From NCBI GenBank assembly GCA_943329845.2, contig CALQFM020000007.1, positions 1 through 64,000 of the forward strand: DNA of 64,000 bases, written 5' to 3'. The stretch comes from Candidatus Kuenenia stuttgartensis. Lineage in GTDB: Bacteria; Pseudomonadota; Alphaproteobacteria; SMXS01. Below the pieces are notes generated by a model. The model was not told where the DNA came from. It saw only the letters and a list, made by a program, of their open reading frames with translations, and did no database searches. Position numbers and translations under genes: made by a program. Of the stretch, positions 28,481 to 39,003 are shown piece after piece (position 1 is the first letter of the stretch; each line of letters starts with the position of its first letter).

Positions 28481-29608
28481 ATGACCGTCCGCGCCTACAG
28501 ACATATCGAACGCCGCAAGTCCCGCCAGATTCACGTCGGCAACGTGCCGATCGGCGGCGACGCGCCCATCGCCGTCCAGTCGATGACCAACACCCGCACT
28601 ACCGACATCAAGGGTACGATCGAGCAGGTGCTGGGCCTGGAGAAGGCCGGTGCGGACATCGTGCGCATCTCCTGTCCCGACGAGGAATCGACGGCGGCGC
28701 TCAAGCACATCATCAAGGAAGTCCATGTCCCGATCGTCGCGGACATCCATTTCCACTACAAGCGCGCCATCGAGGCGGCCGAGGCCGGCGCGTCGTGCCT
28801 GCGCATCAACCCGGGCAATATCGGCTCCATGGACCGGGTCCGCGAAGTCGTCCGGGCCGCCAAGGACCACAACTGCTCCATGCGCATCGGCGTCAACGCC
28901 GGCTCGCTCGAACGCGAGCTGCTGGAGCGCTACGGCGAGCCGTGCCCCGAGGCCATGGTGGAGAGCGCGCTGAACCACGCCAAGGTGCTCGAGGACGCCG
29001 ACTTCCGCGAGTTCAAGATCTCGGTCAAGGCGTCGGACGTGTTCCTGGCCGTTGCCGCCTATCAGGGCCTGGCCGAAGCCTGCGACTATCCGCTGCATCT
29101 CGGCATCACCGAGGCGGGCGGCTTGATGACCGGCACAGTGAAGTCGTCCGTTGGCATGGGCATGCTGCTCTGGGCCGGCATCGGCGACACCATCCGCGTC
29201 TCGCTCTCGGCCGAGCCGGTCGAGGAGGTCAAGGTCGGCTTCGAGATCCTGAAGAGCCTGGGCCTGCGTCACCGCGGCGTATCGATCATCTCGTGCCCGT
29301 CCTGCGCGCGCCAGGCGTTCCAGGTGATCCGTACCGTCGAGACGCTGGAGAAGCGCCTTGCCCATATCGATACCCACATGACCCTGTCGATCATCGGCTG
29401 CGTCGTGAACGGTCCGGGCGAAGCCCGCGAGACCGATATCGGCCTGACCGGCGGCGGCAACGGCAATCACATGATCTATCTGTCGGGCGTCACCGATCAC
29501 AAGATCGACGACGAGAACATGGTCGAGCATATCGTCGACCTGGTCGAGAAGAAGGCGGCCCAGCTCAAGGTCGAGCGCGCCGCCGCGGCCCTCGCCGAGG
29601 CCTCGTAG
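28481..29608 (+). CDS. ispG: 4-hydroxy-3-methylbut-2-enyl-diphosphate synthase (flavodoxin)
   Basis: 375 residues. This [4Fe-4S] enzyme converts MEcPP to HMBPP in the non-mevalonate isoprenoid pathway. The N-terminal TIM barrel has [14 protein letters not shown] and [30 protein letters not shown]-type motifs; the C-terminal Fe-S domain ligands are in [11 protein letters not shown] and [10 protein letters not shown]. Located 91 bp after the RodZ-like gene and 23 bp before hisS, as in many alphaproteobacteria. No anomaly. Confidence 0.97.
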   Translation: MTVRAYRHIERRKSRQIHVGNVPIGGDAPIAVQSMTNTRTTDIKGTIEQVLGLEKAGADIVRISCPDEESTAALKHIIKEVHVPIVADIHFHYKRAIEAAEAGASCLRINPGNIGSMDRVREVVRAAKDHNCSMRIGVNAGSLERELLERYGEPCPEAMVESALNHAKVLEDADFREFKISVKASDVFLAVAAYQGLAEACDYPLHLGITEAGGLMTGTVKSSVGMGMLLWAGIGDTIRVSLSAEPVEEVKVGFEILKSLGLRHRGVSIISCPSCARQAFQVIRTVETLEKRLAHIDTHMTLSIIGCVVNGPGEARETDIGLTGGGNGNHMIYLSGVTDHKIDDENMVEHIVDLVEKKAAQLKVERAAAALAEAS

Positions 29609-29631
29609 CCACCCTTACCGGAGCCCCCGAA

Positions 29632-30873
29632 GTGGCAAAGCTGCAACCCGTCCGCGGGACCCATGACCTGTTGCCTGATGAGGCGCGCAAGCACCAGCAC
29701 GTCATCGCCGCGTTCCGCGACCTGGCCGAGCGCTACGGCTATGGCCAGATCGACACGCCGATCTTCGAGTTCACCGAGGTCTTCGACCGCTCGCTGGGCG
29801 AGACCACGGACGTGGTCACCAAGGAAATGTACACCTTCCAGGATCGGGGCGGCGACAGCCTGTCGCTGCGGCCCGAGCCCACCGCCGGCATCGCCCGCGC
29901 CTTCATCTCGGGCGGCCTGGCGCAGCACCTGCCGCTGAAGTTCTACGCCTACGGCCCCATGTTCCGCCATGAGCGGCCGCAGAAGGGTCGCCTGCGCCAG
30001 TTCCATCAGCTCGACATCGAGGTGCTGGGCGTACCCGAGCCGCTAGCCGACATCGAGGTGATCGCCCTCGGCGCGCACCTGCTTGAGGTGCTCGGCGTGC
30101 GCCAGAAGGTGACGCTTGAGCTGAACACGCTGGGCGATACCGAAAGCCGCACCGCCTACCGCGATGTGCTGATCGGGTATTTCTCGGGGCACGAGGCCAG
30201 TCTCAGCGAGGACAGCCGCATGCGGCTGAAGCGCAATCCGCTGCGCATCCTTGATTCCAAGGACGAGGGCGACCGCAGGATCGTCGCGGGCGCGCCGCAG
30301 ATGGGCGACTACCTCAACCAGGTTTCGAAGGACTTCTTCCAGAAGGTGAAGGATGGCCTCGATGCGCTGGGCCAGGCCTATACGGTGAACGACCGGCTGG
30401 TGCGCGGTTTCGACTACTACACCCATACCGCGTTCGAGTTCACCACGACCTTGCTCGGCGCCCAGAGCGCGGTGATCGGCGGCGGCCGCTACGACCACCT
30501 GATCGAGTACATGGGCGGACCGTCCACCGCCGGCATCGGCTGGGGCTGCGGCATCGAGCGGCTGGTCATGCTGCTCGACGAGCCGCCAGCGCCCGAGCGT
30601 CCCGTCGCGGTCATTCCGGTGGGCGCCGATGGCGAGGCCGAAGCCCTGGTGCTGACCCAGCAGCTCCGCCGCGCCGGCGTGAAGACCGACCTAGCGTTCC
30701 GCGGCAATGTGGGCAAGCGGATGAAGCAGGCGAACAAGGTGAATGCGCGCATCGCCGTGCTGGTCGGTGGCGACGAACTGGCCCGCGGCGTTGTCGCGGT
30801 GCGCGACCTGGATTCCGGCGAGCAGACCGAAGTAGCCCGGGAAAAGGTCGTCGCCCAGCTGGGCGGCAACTGA
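29632..30873 (+). CDS. hisS: Histidyl-tRNA synthetase
   Basis: 413 residues from GTG 29632 ([17 protein letters not shown]). Class II aaRS: motif 1 around [17 protein letters not shown], motif 2 [27 protein letters not shown], the histidine A motif [13 protein letters not shown], motif 3 [11 protein letters not shown], and a C-terminal anticodon-binding domain from about 325 ([15 protein letters not shown]). Alphaproteobacterial HisRS is notable for co-evolving with tRNA-His lacking G-1; the motif 2 loop would be the place to check this. Its stop overlaps the prfA start by one base. Confidence 0.96.
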   Translation: MAKLQPVRGTHDLLPDEARKHQHVIAAFRDLAERYGYGQIDTPIFEFTEVFDRSLGETTDVVTKEMYTFQDRGGDSLSLRPEPTAGIARAFISGGLAQHLPLKFYAYGPMFRHERPQKGRLRQFHQLDIEVLGVPEPLADIEVIALGAHLLEVLGVRQKVTLELNTLGDTESRTAYRDVLIGYFSGHEASLSEDSRMRLKRNPLRILDSKDEGDRRIVAGAPQMGDYLNQVSKDFFQKVKDGLDALGQAYTVNDRLVRGFDYYTHTAFEFTTTLLGAQSAVIGGGRYDHLIEYMGGPSTAGIGWGCGIERLVMLLDEPPAPERPVAVIPVGADGEAEALVLTQQLRRAGVKTDLAFRGNVGKRMKQANKVNARIAVLVGGDELARGVVAVRDLDSGEQTEVAREKVVAQLGGN

Positions 30874-31970
30874 TGGCCGGGTTTTCCCAGGAGCGGGTCA
30901 AGCAGCTCATCGACCGCTTCGAGGGAATCGAGGCGCAGATGGCCAACTCGGCCGACATGTCGGGCGACGCCTATGCCAAGCTGTCCCGCGAATATTCGGA
31001 GCTGACCGAGGTGGTGGTCGGCGCGCGCGAGCTACGCCGCATTCGCCAGGAGATCGAGTCCCTGGCCGACATGGCGAAGGACCCGGACAGCGACGCCGAG
31101 ATGAAGGCGCTCGCCGAGGAAGAGCTGCGCGAGCTCAACAATCGCCTGCCCGAGGTCGAGCGCGACCTGCAGCTTCGCCTGCTGCCCAAGGACGCCGACG
31201 ACGACAAGGACGTCATCCTGGAAATCCGCGCCGGGACCGGCGGCGACGAGGCGGCGCTGTTCGCCGGCGACCTGTTCCGCATGTATCAGCGCCATGCCGA
31301 CAATCATGGCTGGAAGATCGAGCTGATGTCGGCCAGTGAATCGAGCGTCGGCGGCTACAAGGAAATCATCGTCTCGGTGAACGGCAAGAACGTCTATGCG
31401 CGGCTGAAATTCGAATCCGGCGTCCACCGGGTCCAGCGCGTGCCGGTCACCGAAGCGGGCGGTCGCATCCACACCTCGGCGGCAACCGTCGCCGTCCTGC
31501 CGGAAGCCGAGGAAGTCGATATCGTCATCGAGGACAAGGACATCCGCATCGACGTGTTCCGCGCCTCGGGCGCCGGCGGCCAGCACGTCAACACCACGGA
31601 AAGCGCCGTGCGCATCACCCATTTGCCGACCGGCATCGTGGTGTCGCAGCAGGACGAGAAATCGCAGCACAAGAACAAGGCCAAGGCGCTGAAGATCCTG
31701 CGCGCCCGGCTCTATGACCACGAGCGCGCGCAGCTCGATGCCGAGCGCTCGGACGCGCGTCGCACCCAGGTCGGCAGCGGCGACCGGTCCGAGCGCATCC
31801 GCACCTACAACTTCCCGCAGAACCGCATCACCGACCACCGCATCAACCTGACCCTCTATAAGCTGGACCTGATCATGCAGGGGCAGGGGCTCGACGAGCT
31901 CATCGATGCGCTGATCTCCGAGGACCAGGCCGAACGGCTCGCGGCCATGGAGACGGCCGGAGATTTCTGA
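30873..31970 (+). CDS. prfA: Peptide chain release factor 1
   Basis: 365 residues. RF1 ends translation at UAA and UAG. The P-x-T stop-codon recognition motif appears as PVT in [18 protein letters not shown], which distinguishes RF1 from RF2 (SPF); the catalytic GGQ is in [19 protein letters not shown]-terminal helical domain 1 spans about 1-105. prmC, which methylates the GGQ glutamine, follows 17 bp downstream, the standard pairing. Confidence 0.98.
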   Translation: MAGFSQERVKQLIDRFEGIEAQMANSADMSGDAYAKLSREYSELTEVVVGARELRRIRQEIESLADMAKDPDSDAEMKALAEEELRELNNRLPEVERDLQLRLLPKDADDDKDVILEIRAGTGGDEAALFAGDLFRMYQRHADNHGWKIELMSASESSVGGYKEIIVSVNGKNVYARLKFESGVHRVQRVPVTEAGGRIHTSAATVAVLPEAEEVDIVIEDKDIRIDVFRASGAGGQHVNTTESAVRITHLPTGIVVSQQDEKSQHKNKAKALKILRARLYDHERAQLDAERSDARRTQVGSGDRSERIRTYNFPQNRITDHRINLTLYKLDLIMQGQGLDELIDALISEDQAERLAAMETAGDF

Positions 31971-31987
31971 GTGCCGGAGATTTCCAG

Positions 31988-32872
31988 TTGAACGACACGG
32001 TCGCGACCCTGGGTGACCTGCACCGGTCGGGACGGGCGCGTCTGGCGGCGGCGGGCGTAGGTTCCGCCTCTCTCGATGCAGTGCTGTTGCTGTGCGCGGC
32101 GACGGGCGAGCGGCGCGAGACGGTCATGGCCTATCCGGAGCGGCGGGTCGAGCCCGACGTGGCTCAGGTCTACCGGTTGATGATCGACCGGCGCGCCGCC
32201 CGCGAGCCGGTGTCCCGCATTCTCGGCCGGCGCGAGTTCTGGGGCCTCGACTTCGCCGTGGCGGCGCCGGTGCTGGACCCACGTCCCGACACCGAGACTC
32301 TGGTGCGCGCGGCGCTGGACTGGCTCGATGGCCGTCCCGCCAGCCGTATCGCCGATCTGGGAACCGGCAGCGGCTGCGTCCTGCTCGCGCTGCTCCACGA
32401 GCGGCCTCAGGACAGCGGCCTGGGCATCGACATCAGCGAGGAGGCGCTGGGCGTGGCGCGCGCCAACGCCGCGTCGCTCGGCCTGTCGGCGCGGGCGTCG
32501 TTCGCCGCCGGCGACTGGACATCGGGACTGCCGGACGGCGCCGTGACATTGATTGTGTCGAATCCGCCCTATATTCCCCATCAGGACATCGCCGGGCTGG
32601 AGCCCGAGGTGGCGGTGTTCGATCCCATCGGCGCGCTTGATGGCGGGTCGGATGGCCTCGACGCCTATCGCCGCATCGCCGCCGACCTGCGGCGGGTGGT
32701 GGCGCCCGGCGGCGCCGCGTTCCTCGAGATCGGCGCCGGCCAGGAGGATGAGGTGTCGGTGTTGCTCGAACGGGGCGGCGCCAGCGCGGTCCAGCGGTTT
32801 CCGGACCTTTCGGGCAGGGTACGCTGTCTGGGCGCGTTTTTTGCCGGTCCGGGCGAGAAAGATCAATTTTGA
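31988..32872 (+). CDS. prmC: Release factor glutamine methyltransferase
   Basis: 294 residues from TTG 31988. It methylates the Gln of the GGQ motif in RF1/RF2. An N-terminal helical domain (1-80) is followed by ILGRREFWGLDF, motif I IADLGTGSGCVLLALLHE and the active NPPY in LIVSNPPYIPHQD. The pairing with prfA confirms the role. A TTG start near the prfA stop is accepted because no ATG or GTG lies before the domain. The next 215 bp hold no gene. Confidence 0.95.
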   Translation: MNDTVATLGDLHRSGRARLAAAGVGSASLDAVLLLCAATGERRETVMAYPERRVEPDVAQVYRLMIDRRAAREPVSRILGRREFWGLDFAVAAPVLDPRPDTETLVRAALDWLDGRPASRIADLGTGSGCVLLALLHERPQDSGLGIDISEEALGVARANAASLGLSARASFAAGDWTSGLPDGAVTLIVSNPPYIPHQDIAGLEPEVAVFDPIGALDGGSDGLDAYRRIAADLRRVVAPGGAAFLEIGAGQEDEVSVLLERGGASAVQRFPDLSGRVRCLGAFFAGPGEKDQF

Positions 32873-33087
32873 GGTTGGAAAATGCTTCGGGGATGAGTAG
32901 GGTCCCCATTGAGAGAAGCGCGGGCGTCTTGGGGCCTGCCCTCTCGAAGTCATCCAGAACTGGAATCGCTGGATGCAGTCTCCTTCGACTGCACAACCTA
33001 CGTTCTAGGATCCTTTGCGGGTCTGCCGGGATGATGATCGGTGGCAATAGCCGCAAGACCGAAACGAGATAACAACATAGTGATGCG

Positions 33088-33942
33088 ATGAGACACAGCA
33101 ACGGCAAGCGCTCCCGGGGTCGCTCGGGCAGAAGACCCGCGCCCCAGCAGAATATAAACCGGGCCTATGACAGCAACGGACCGGCCGGCAAGCTCCGCGG
33201 TACCGCGGCCCAGCTGGTGGAGAAATATGTCAGCCTGGCGCGCGATGCGCGTGTGGGCCGCGACCGGGTGCTGGTCGAGAATTTCCTGCAGCACGCCGAG
33301 CACTACCAGCGCATCATGAACGAGATCATGATCGCCCAGGGCATCGAGCCTCAGGCCATCGACGACGACGAGCAGGGCGGCTACGACGAGCAGTCGGACA
33401 GCGACGGCAACAGCTATGAGCCGGCCAACGGCAACCAGATCTACAATCAGGGCAACGGTGGCCAGGGCTACAACCAGGGCAATGGCGGCCAAGGCTACAA
33501 CCAGGGCAACGGTGGCCAGGGCTACAACCAGGGCAATGGCGGCCAAGGCTACAACCAGGGTAATGGCGGTCAGGGCTACAACCAGGGCAATAGTGGCCAG
33601 GGCAATGGTGGCCAGGGCGGGTACAACCAGAACAATAATCAGAACAATAACCAGAACAATAACGGCCAGCAGCGTCGCGACAACGGCAACCAGCGCCGCG
33701 ACAGTGGCGTCCCGCCGGTGATCCAGCAGGTCCAGCCGCAGCCGCTCATCTCCGGCGCCGAAGACCAGCCCGACATCTCCGCCGACATTCCCGTCGAGGT
33801 GCCGCCCGTGTCGCTGACGCCGCCGACCCTGCCGTCGGCGCCGCGCGCTATCCGCGGCCGCCGTCCGCGCCGTCCGGCGGGACCGCGCGAAGAGGATCAG
33901 GCAGCTGCTCCGGCCGCGGAAGAACCTTCGGACGCCGAATAG
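33088..33942 (+). CDS. DUF4167 protein with Asn/Gln/Gly-rich tandem-repeat domain
   Basis: 284 residues. Residues about 20-90 are the DUF4167 domain (NINRAYDSNGPAGKLRGTAAQLVEKYVSLARDARVGRDRVLVENFLQHAEHYQRI), an alphaproteobacterial family with a basic N-terminus, thought to bind nucleic acid but uncharacterised. Residues about 110-215 are low-complexity: five complete 9-residue GNGGQGYNQ units and part of a sixth, followed by NNNQ repeats, prion-like in composition. The C-terminal part is Pro-rich and ends basic then acidic (RGRRPRRPAGPREEDQ). Position between prmC and clpB is standard for DUF4167. A terminator follows. Confidence 0.9.
   Translation: MRHSNGKRSRGRSGRRPAPQQNINRAYDSNGPAGKLRGTAAQLVEKYVSLARDARVGRDRVLVENFLQHAEHYQRIMNEIMIAQGIEPQAIDDDEQGGYDEQSDSDGNSYEPANGNQIYNQGNGGQGYNQGNGGQGYNQGNGGQGYNQGNGGQGYNQGNGGQGYNQGNSGQGNGGQGGYNQNNNQNNNQNNNGQQRRDNGNQRRDSGVPPVIQQVQPQPLISGAEDQPDISADIPVEVPPVSLTPPTLPSAPRAIRGRRPRRPAGPREEDQAAAPAAEEPSDAE
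33451..33603 (+). repeat. 27-nt coding tandem repeats with a 54-nt higher-order unit
   Basis: Five full 27-nt units (33451, 33478, 33505, 33532, 33559) and a partial sixth encode GNGGQGYNQ. Two unit variants alternate: one with AAC GGT and CAG, one with AAT GGC and CAA. Bases 33451-33504 and 33505-33558 are identical, showing a recent duplication of a two-unit block. A second, 12-nt repeat (AACAATAATCAG type) follows at 33631-33663. Confidence 0.95.
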
Positions 33943-33966
33943 GCTGCCGGTAACGACGTTTCGGAC

Positions 33967-33993
33967 GGGCGGCCCACAGTGGCCGCCCTTTTC
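33967..33993 (+). terminator. Rho-independent terminator after the DUF4167 gene
   Basis: GGGCGGCC (33967-33974), loop CACAGT, GGCCGCCC (33981-33988), then TTTT. Perfect 8-bp stem; separates the prmC-DUF4167 transcript from clpB. Confidence 0.9.
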
Positions 33994-34079
33994 GTTGGTG
34001 CGGTACGCGCCCTTCGGAGCCACAGCCGCGGCATGCCTCGGGCCGTAAAATGCGAGTCCCAGTTTCCTGTCCGGAGCCT

Positions 34080-34107
34080 CTTGTGTTGCCGATCTGCAAC
34101 ACCATAT
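34080..34107 (+). promoter_or_regulatory. Candidate sigma-32 (RpoH) promoter of clpB with internal dyad
   Basis: CTTGTG at 34080-34085 and CACCATAT at 34100-34107 with a 14-nt spacer resemble the heat-shock promoter consensus (CTTGAA, 13-15 nt, CCCCATNT). The position 62 bp before the clpB ATG fits. A perfect 7-bp inverted repeat, GTGTTGC (34083-34089) and GCAACAC (34096-34102), fills the spacer. Confidence 0.55.
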
Positions 34108-34168
34108 GGAGGCCATGCTTGCGGTCCAGGCCGCGAAATCCAAGCATCCCGGAGAGGGAGGAACCATC

Positions 34169-36823
<2,655 letters not shown>

Positions 36824-36846
36824 ATCGCTGGCTGATGAACGGGAAT

Positions 36847-36875
36847 GGGCGGCACCGCGCGGTGCCGCCCTTTTT
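36847..36875 (+). terminator. Rho-independent terminator of clpB
   Basis: GGGCGGCACC (36847-36856), loop GCGC, GGTGCCGCCC (36861-36870), then TTTTT. Perfect 10-bp stem, 24 bp after the clpB stop. Confidence 0.93.
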
Positions 36876-37004
36876 CATGCTCCGCTGCTGTTCCGGCATA
36901 ATCCCCTCGCCCCAACGGGGAGAAGGGAATTGCCGTGCGTCCCTGCGACTAGGATGGATCATGGATGGCCCGCGCGCCACGCCAACTTGGAAAGGCGGAG
37001 CGGT

Positions 37005-38456
37005 CTACTCCGCGGCGGCGACCAGCTGCTTCGTCACCGGCAGGGCGGCGATCTGGTCCTTCACCCTGTCCATGGCGGTCTTGAACGAGTCCAGCTCCTT
37101 GCCCGCGAGGGCGCGGCCGGTCGGCATCTTGATGCCGCGCGGATCGACCTGCCTGGCTTCCTTCAGCACTTCGTAGTGAAGGTGCGGGCCGGTGGAGCGG
37201 CCGGTGGTACCGACATAGCCGATGACGTCGCCCTGGCGGACCCGGCTGCCCTTGGTGATGCCCTTGCCGAAGCCGCTCATATGCGCATAGGCCGTGGCGA
37301 AGGTGCCGTTGTGGCGGATGCGGACATAGTTGCCGTAGGAGCCGTTGGCGCCGGCCATCTCGATGGTGCCGTCGCCGGCCGCGTGGATCGGCGTGCCCTT
37401 GGCGGCGCCGAAGTCGAGGCCCTTGTGCATCTTGGTATAGCCAAGGATCGGGTGGGTGCGGTTGCCGAAGCCCGAGGTGAGCTTGGCGCCGTCGATCGGC
37501 GTCTTGAGCAGCGCCTTGCGCACGCTCTGGCCCTTCTCGTCGTAATAGTCGGCGTTGCCGTCGTCGCTGGCGGTGTAGAGGTAGAGGTGATGCTGCTTGC
37601 CGCTCAGGGTCAGGCCCGCATAGAGCAGCGGCCCGGTTTTCACCATCTGGCCCTTGTCCTCGTAGCGGTCGAAGAAGATTTCGAAGCTGTCGCCCGGCTG
37701 GATTTCGCGCTGGAAATCCACGTCCCACGAATAGATACGGATGAATTCCGAGATCACGTTGTGCGGCACGCCCGCCTTCTGCATGGCGACGTAGAGGCTC
37801 TCGTCGATCTCGCCGCCGGCGCGGGTGGCGTGGGTGTCGAGCTTGATGGCCTCGACGGCGCTGGCGAACGAGCCGTCGTCCTGCCGCGCCACGCGGACCG
37901 CGCTCTCGACCTCGGACTGCAGGCGGATGCCCTGCAGGGTCTGCTCGTCCCTGGTGGGATCGTCATTGCCGAAAGTGAGCTCGATTTCCTGGCCTTCCTT
38001 CAGGCGGCGGACATTGAGATGCTCGGACAGGGCAGTGATGGCGCTGTGCGCGTCGGCCAGTTCGACGCCGGCCTTGACCAGCACGCCGGCCAGCGTGTCG
38101 CCGCGCATGATGCGGGCTTGCTTCACCGGCGAACTGTCCACTTCCTCGAGCAGCACCCGGGCGATCGGGCTGCCGTCGCTCATCGGGCCAGTGAGGCTCA
38201 GGCCCGGCTGGCCGCTTCGGGCGCTCGGACCCATCGACGCGATCATCGAAAACGGCGAGGGAACCGAGCCGGCGGTGGCCGCGTTGTAGGAATTGTAGAC
38301 GGAGAAATTGGCGTGGACGCCGATGCCGACGGTGGCGCCGACCATCATGACCAGAGCGGCGGTCCGAGCGAACCAGGCCGGCGAGCCTACGTGACGGTGC
38401 AAATCGAGCTGCACCGAGGGTTGGATCTCATCTAACCGGCTGTTTTCGTTGGGCAT
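37005..38456 (-). CDS. M23-family murein DD-endopeptidase, membrane anchored
   Basis: 483 residues from ATG 38456; the frame runs further up to 38651 but without homology and towards the tRNA. An N-terminal membrane helix at about 35-55 (FARTAALVMMVGATVGIGVHA) is followed by a LysM/OapA-like region (MRGDTLAGVLVKAGVELADAHSAI) and a C-terminal LytM domain. Zinc ligands are present: His and Asp in MHKGLDFGAAKGTP, and HLH in GPHLHYEVL. Such enzymes cut peptidoglycan cross-links in growth or division. Single gene, convergent with clpB. Confidence 0.9.
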   Translation of the reverse strand: MPNENSRLDEIQPSVQLDLHRHVGSPAWFARTAALVMMVGATVGIGVHANFSVYNSYNAATAGSVPSPFSMIASMGPSARSGQPGLSLTGPMSDGSPIARVLLEEVDSSPVKQARIMRGDTLAGVLVKAGVELADAHSAITALSEHLNVRRLKEGQEIELTFGNDDPTRDEQTLQGIRLQSEVESAVRVARQDDGSFASAVEAIKLDTHATRAGGEIDESLYVAMQKAGVPHNVISEFIRIYSWDVDFQREIQPGDSFEIFFDRYEDKGQMVKTGPLLYAGLTLSGKQHHLYLYTASDDGNADYYDEKGQSVRKALLKTPIDGAKLTSGFGNRTHPILGYTKMHKGLDFGAAKGTPIHAAGDGTIEMAGANGSYGNYVRIRHNGTFATAYAHMSGFGKGITKGSRVRQGDVIGYVGTTGRSTGPHLHYEVLKEARQVDPRGIKMPTGRALAGKELDSFKTAMDRVKDQIAALPVTKQLVAAAE

Positions 38457-38580
38457 CCAGTGTCCGATATCTTCCGTTTCTCCGAAAAAAACAGTGCCAC
38501 CGCGCTGGCTTCGGAAGAAGTCAGTGTGACTGACATAAAAGATGCAGGCGGGGCGACTCGGTGTCAACGTCCAACGCCCC

Positions 38581-38589
38581 TGTGGATAA
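38581..38589 (-). other. Perfect DnaA-box-like 9-mer
   Basis: TGTGGATAA is the reverse complement of the consensus DnaA box TTATCCACA. A second, imperfect copy (TGTGGACAG) lies near 38609. It sits between the M23 peptidase gene and the tRNA promoter. One box may occur by chance; no origin features (AT-rich unwinding element, dnaA, hemE) are near. Confidence 0.3.
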
Positions 38590-38631
38590 GTTTTTTGTGA
38601 GTAAGTCTGTGGACAGCCCCAAATCGCGGCG

Positions 38632-38661
38632 TTGACTTGCCCCGCCGCCACCCGATATAGA
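38632..38661 (+). promoter_or_regulatory. Sigma-70-type promoter of tRNA-Ala
   Basis: TTGACT (38632-38637), an 18-bp GC-rich spacer, then TATAGA (38656-38661), 10 bp before the first base of the tRNA. Confidence 0.7.
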
Positions 38662-38671
38662 CCGCGTCCAT

Positions 38672-38747
38672 GGGGCCATAGCTCAGTTGGGAGAGCGCTA
38701 GCTTTGCAAGCTTGAGGTCGTCGGTTCGATCCCGTCTGGCTCCACCA
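38672..38747 (+). tRNA. tRNA-Ala (anticodon UGC)
   Basis: A 76-nt cloverleaf with encoded CCA. The acceptor stem GGGGCCA pairs with TGGCTCC (one G-U), the D stem is GCTC/GAGC, the anticodon loop TTTGCAA carries TGC, and the T arm is GTCGG-TTCGATC-CCGTC. Two U-U oppositions are visible: 28-42 in the anticodon stem and 50-64 in the T stem. In alphaproteobacteria tRNA-Ala(UGC) is usually inside rRNA operons; this is a free-standing copy. It marks the left border of the more accessory stretch, so it could be an integration site, although no integrase is seen. Confidence 0.95.
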
Positions 38748-38775
38748 TCCACTCCATCGGACAAGAATTTTCCTT

Positions 38776-38892
38776 CAAGGTTACGTGCGAGACGCCGGCT
38801 TCGGCGGCAATGACGCTGTCGCGGGCGCGGCGTCTAACTAGGCTGCTTTCGTAGACGAAGCGCCTTGCCATAGCCGCCTGACGGCGCCCCTG
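38776..38892 (-). pseudogene. Relic of an aldo/keto reductase gene
   Basis: The minus strand reads for 39 codons as a diverged piece of the C-terminal third of an aldo/keto reductase: it contains GRRQAAMARRFV and, further on, IAAEAGVSHVTL, matching GGRQAAMAKRFV and IAAEAGISPVTM in the intact gene at 42270-43286, with one extra codon between. An in-frame TGA lies just upstream and the frame downstream runs into the antisense of the tRNA, so no functional product is possible. The relic lies 29 bp after the tRNA-Ala. Confidence 0.75.
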
Positions 38893-39003
38893 CCGCGCCG
38901 ATCACCAACATCGGGATTATATTTTTTACTTGGTAAATTATCCGGGACGGCAGTGTCGCCGTTCCTTAGATTGGGGAAAACGGGGAAACGCGAGCAGAAC
39001 TCC

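Noticed and set aside
32873-33087. Possible small RNA in the gap between prmC and the DUF4167 gene
   Set aside because: No clear promoter-terminator pair or recognised RNA family; probably the DUF4167 leader.
33451-33603. Regular repeat pattern resembling a CRISPR array
   Set aside because: Units are contiguous without spacers, stay in frame and encode GNGGQGYNQ inside the DUF4167 gene.
36901-36928. Second full copy of the dispersed repeat found at 55527-55645
   Set aside because: Only a short CCCC-AAC-GGGG hairpin and a few matching bases; too short to call a copy.
38581-38617. Replication origin near the DnaA-box-like 9-mer
   Set aside because: Only one perfect and one poor box, no AT-rich unwinding region, and no dnaA, hemE or parAB nearby.
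38564-38764. Minus-strand reading frame with RDRTDDLKLAKLALSQL over the tRNA
   Set aside because: It is the antisense of tRNA-Ala, a well-known spurious protein in databases.
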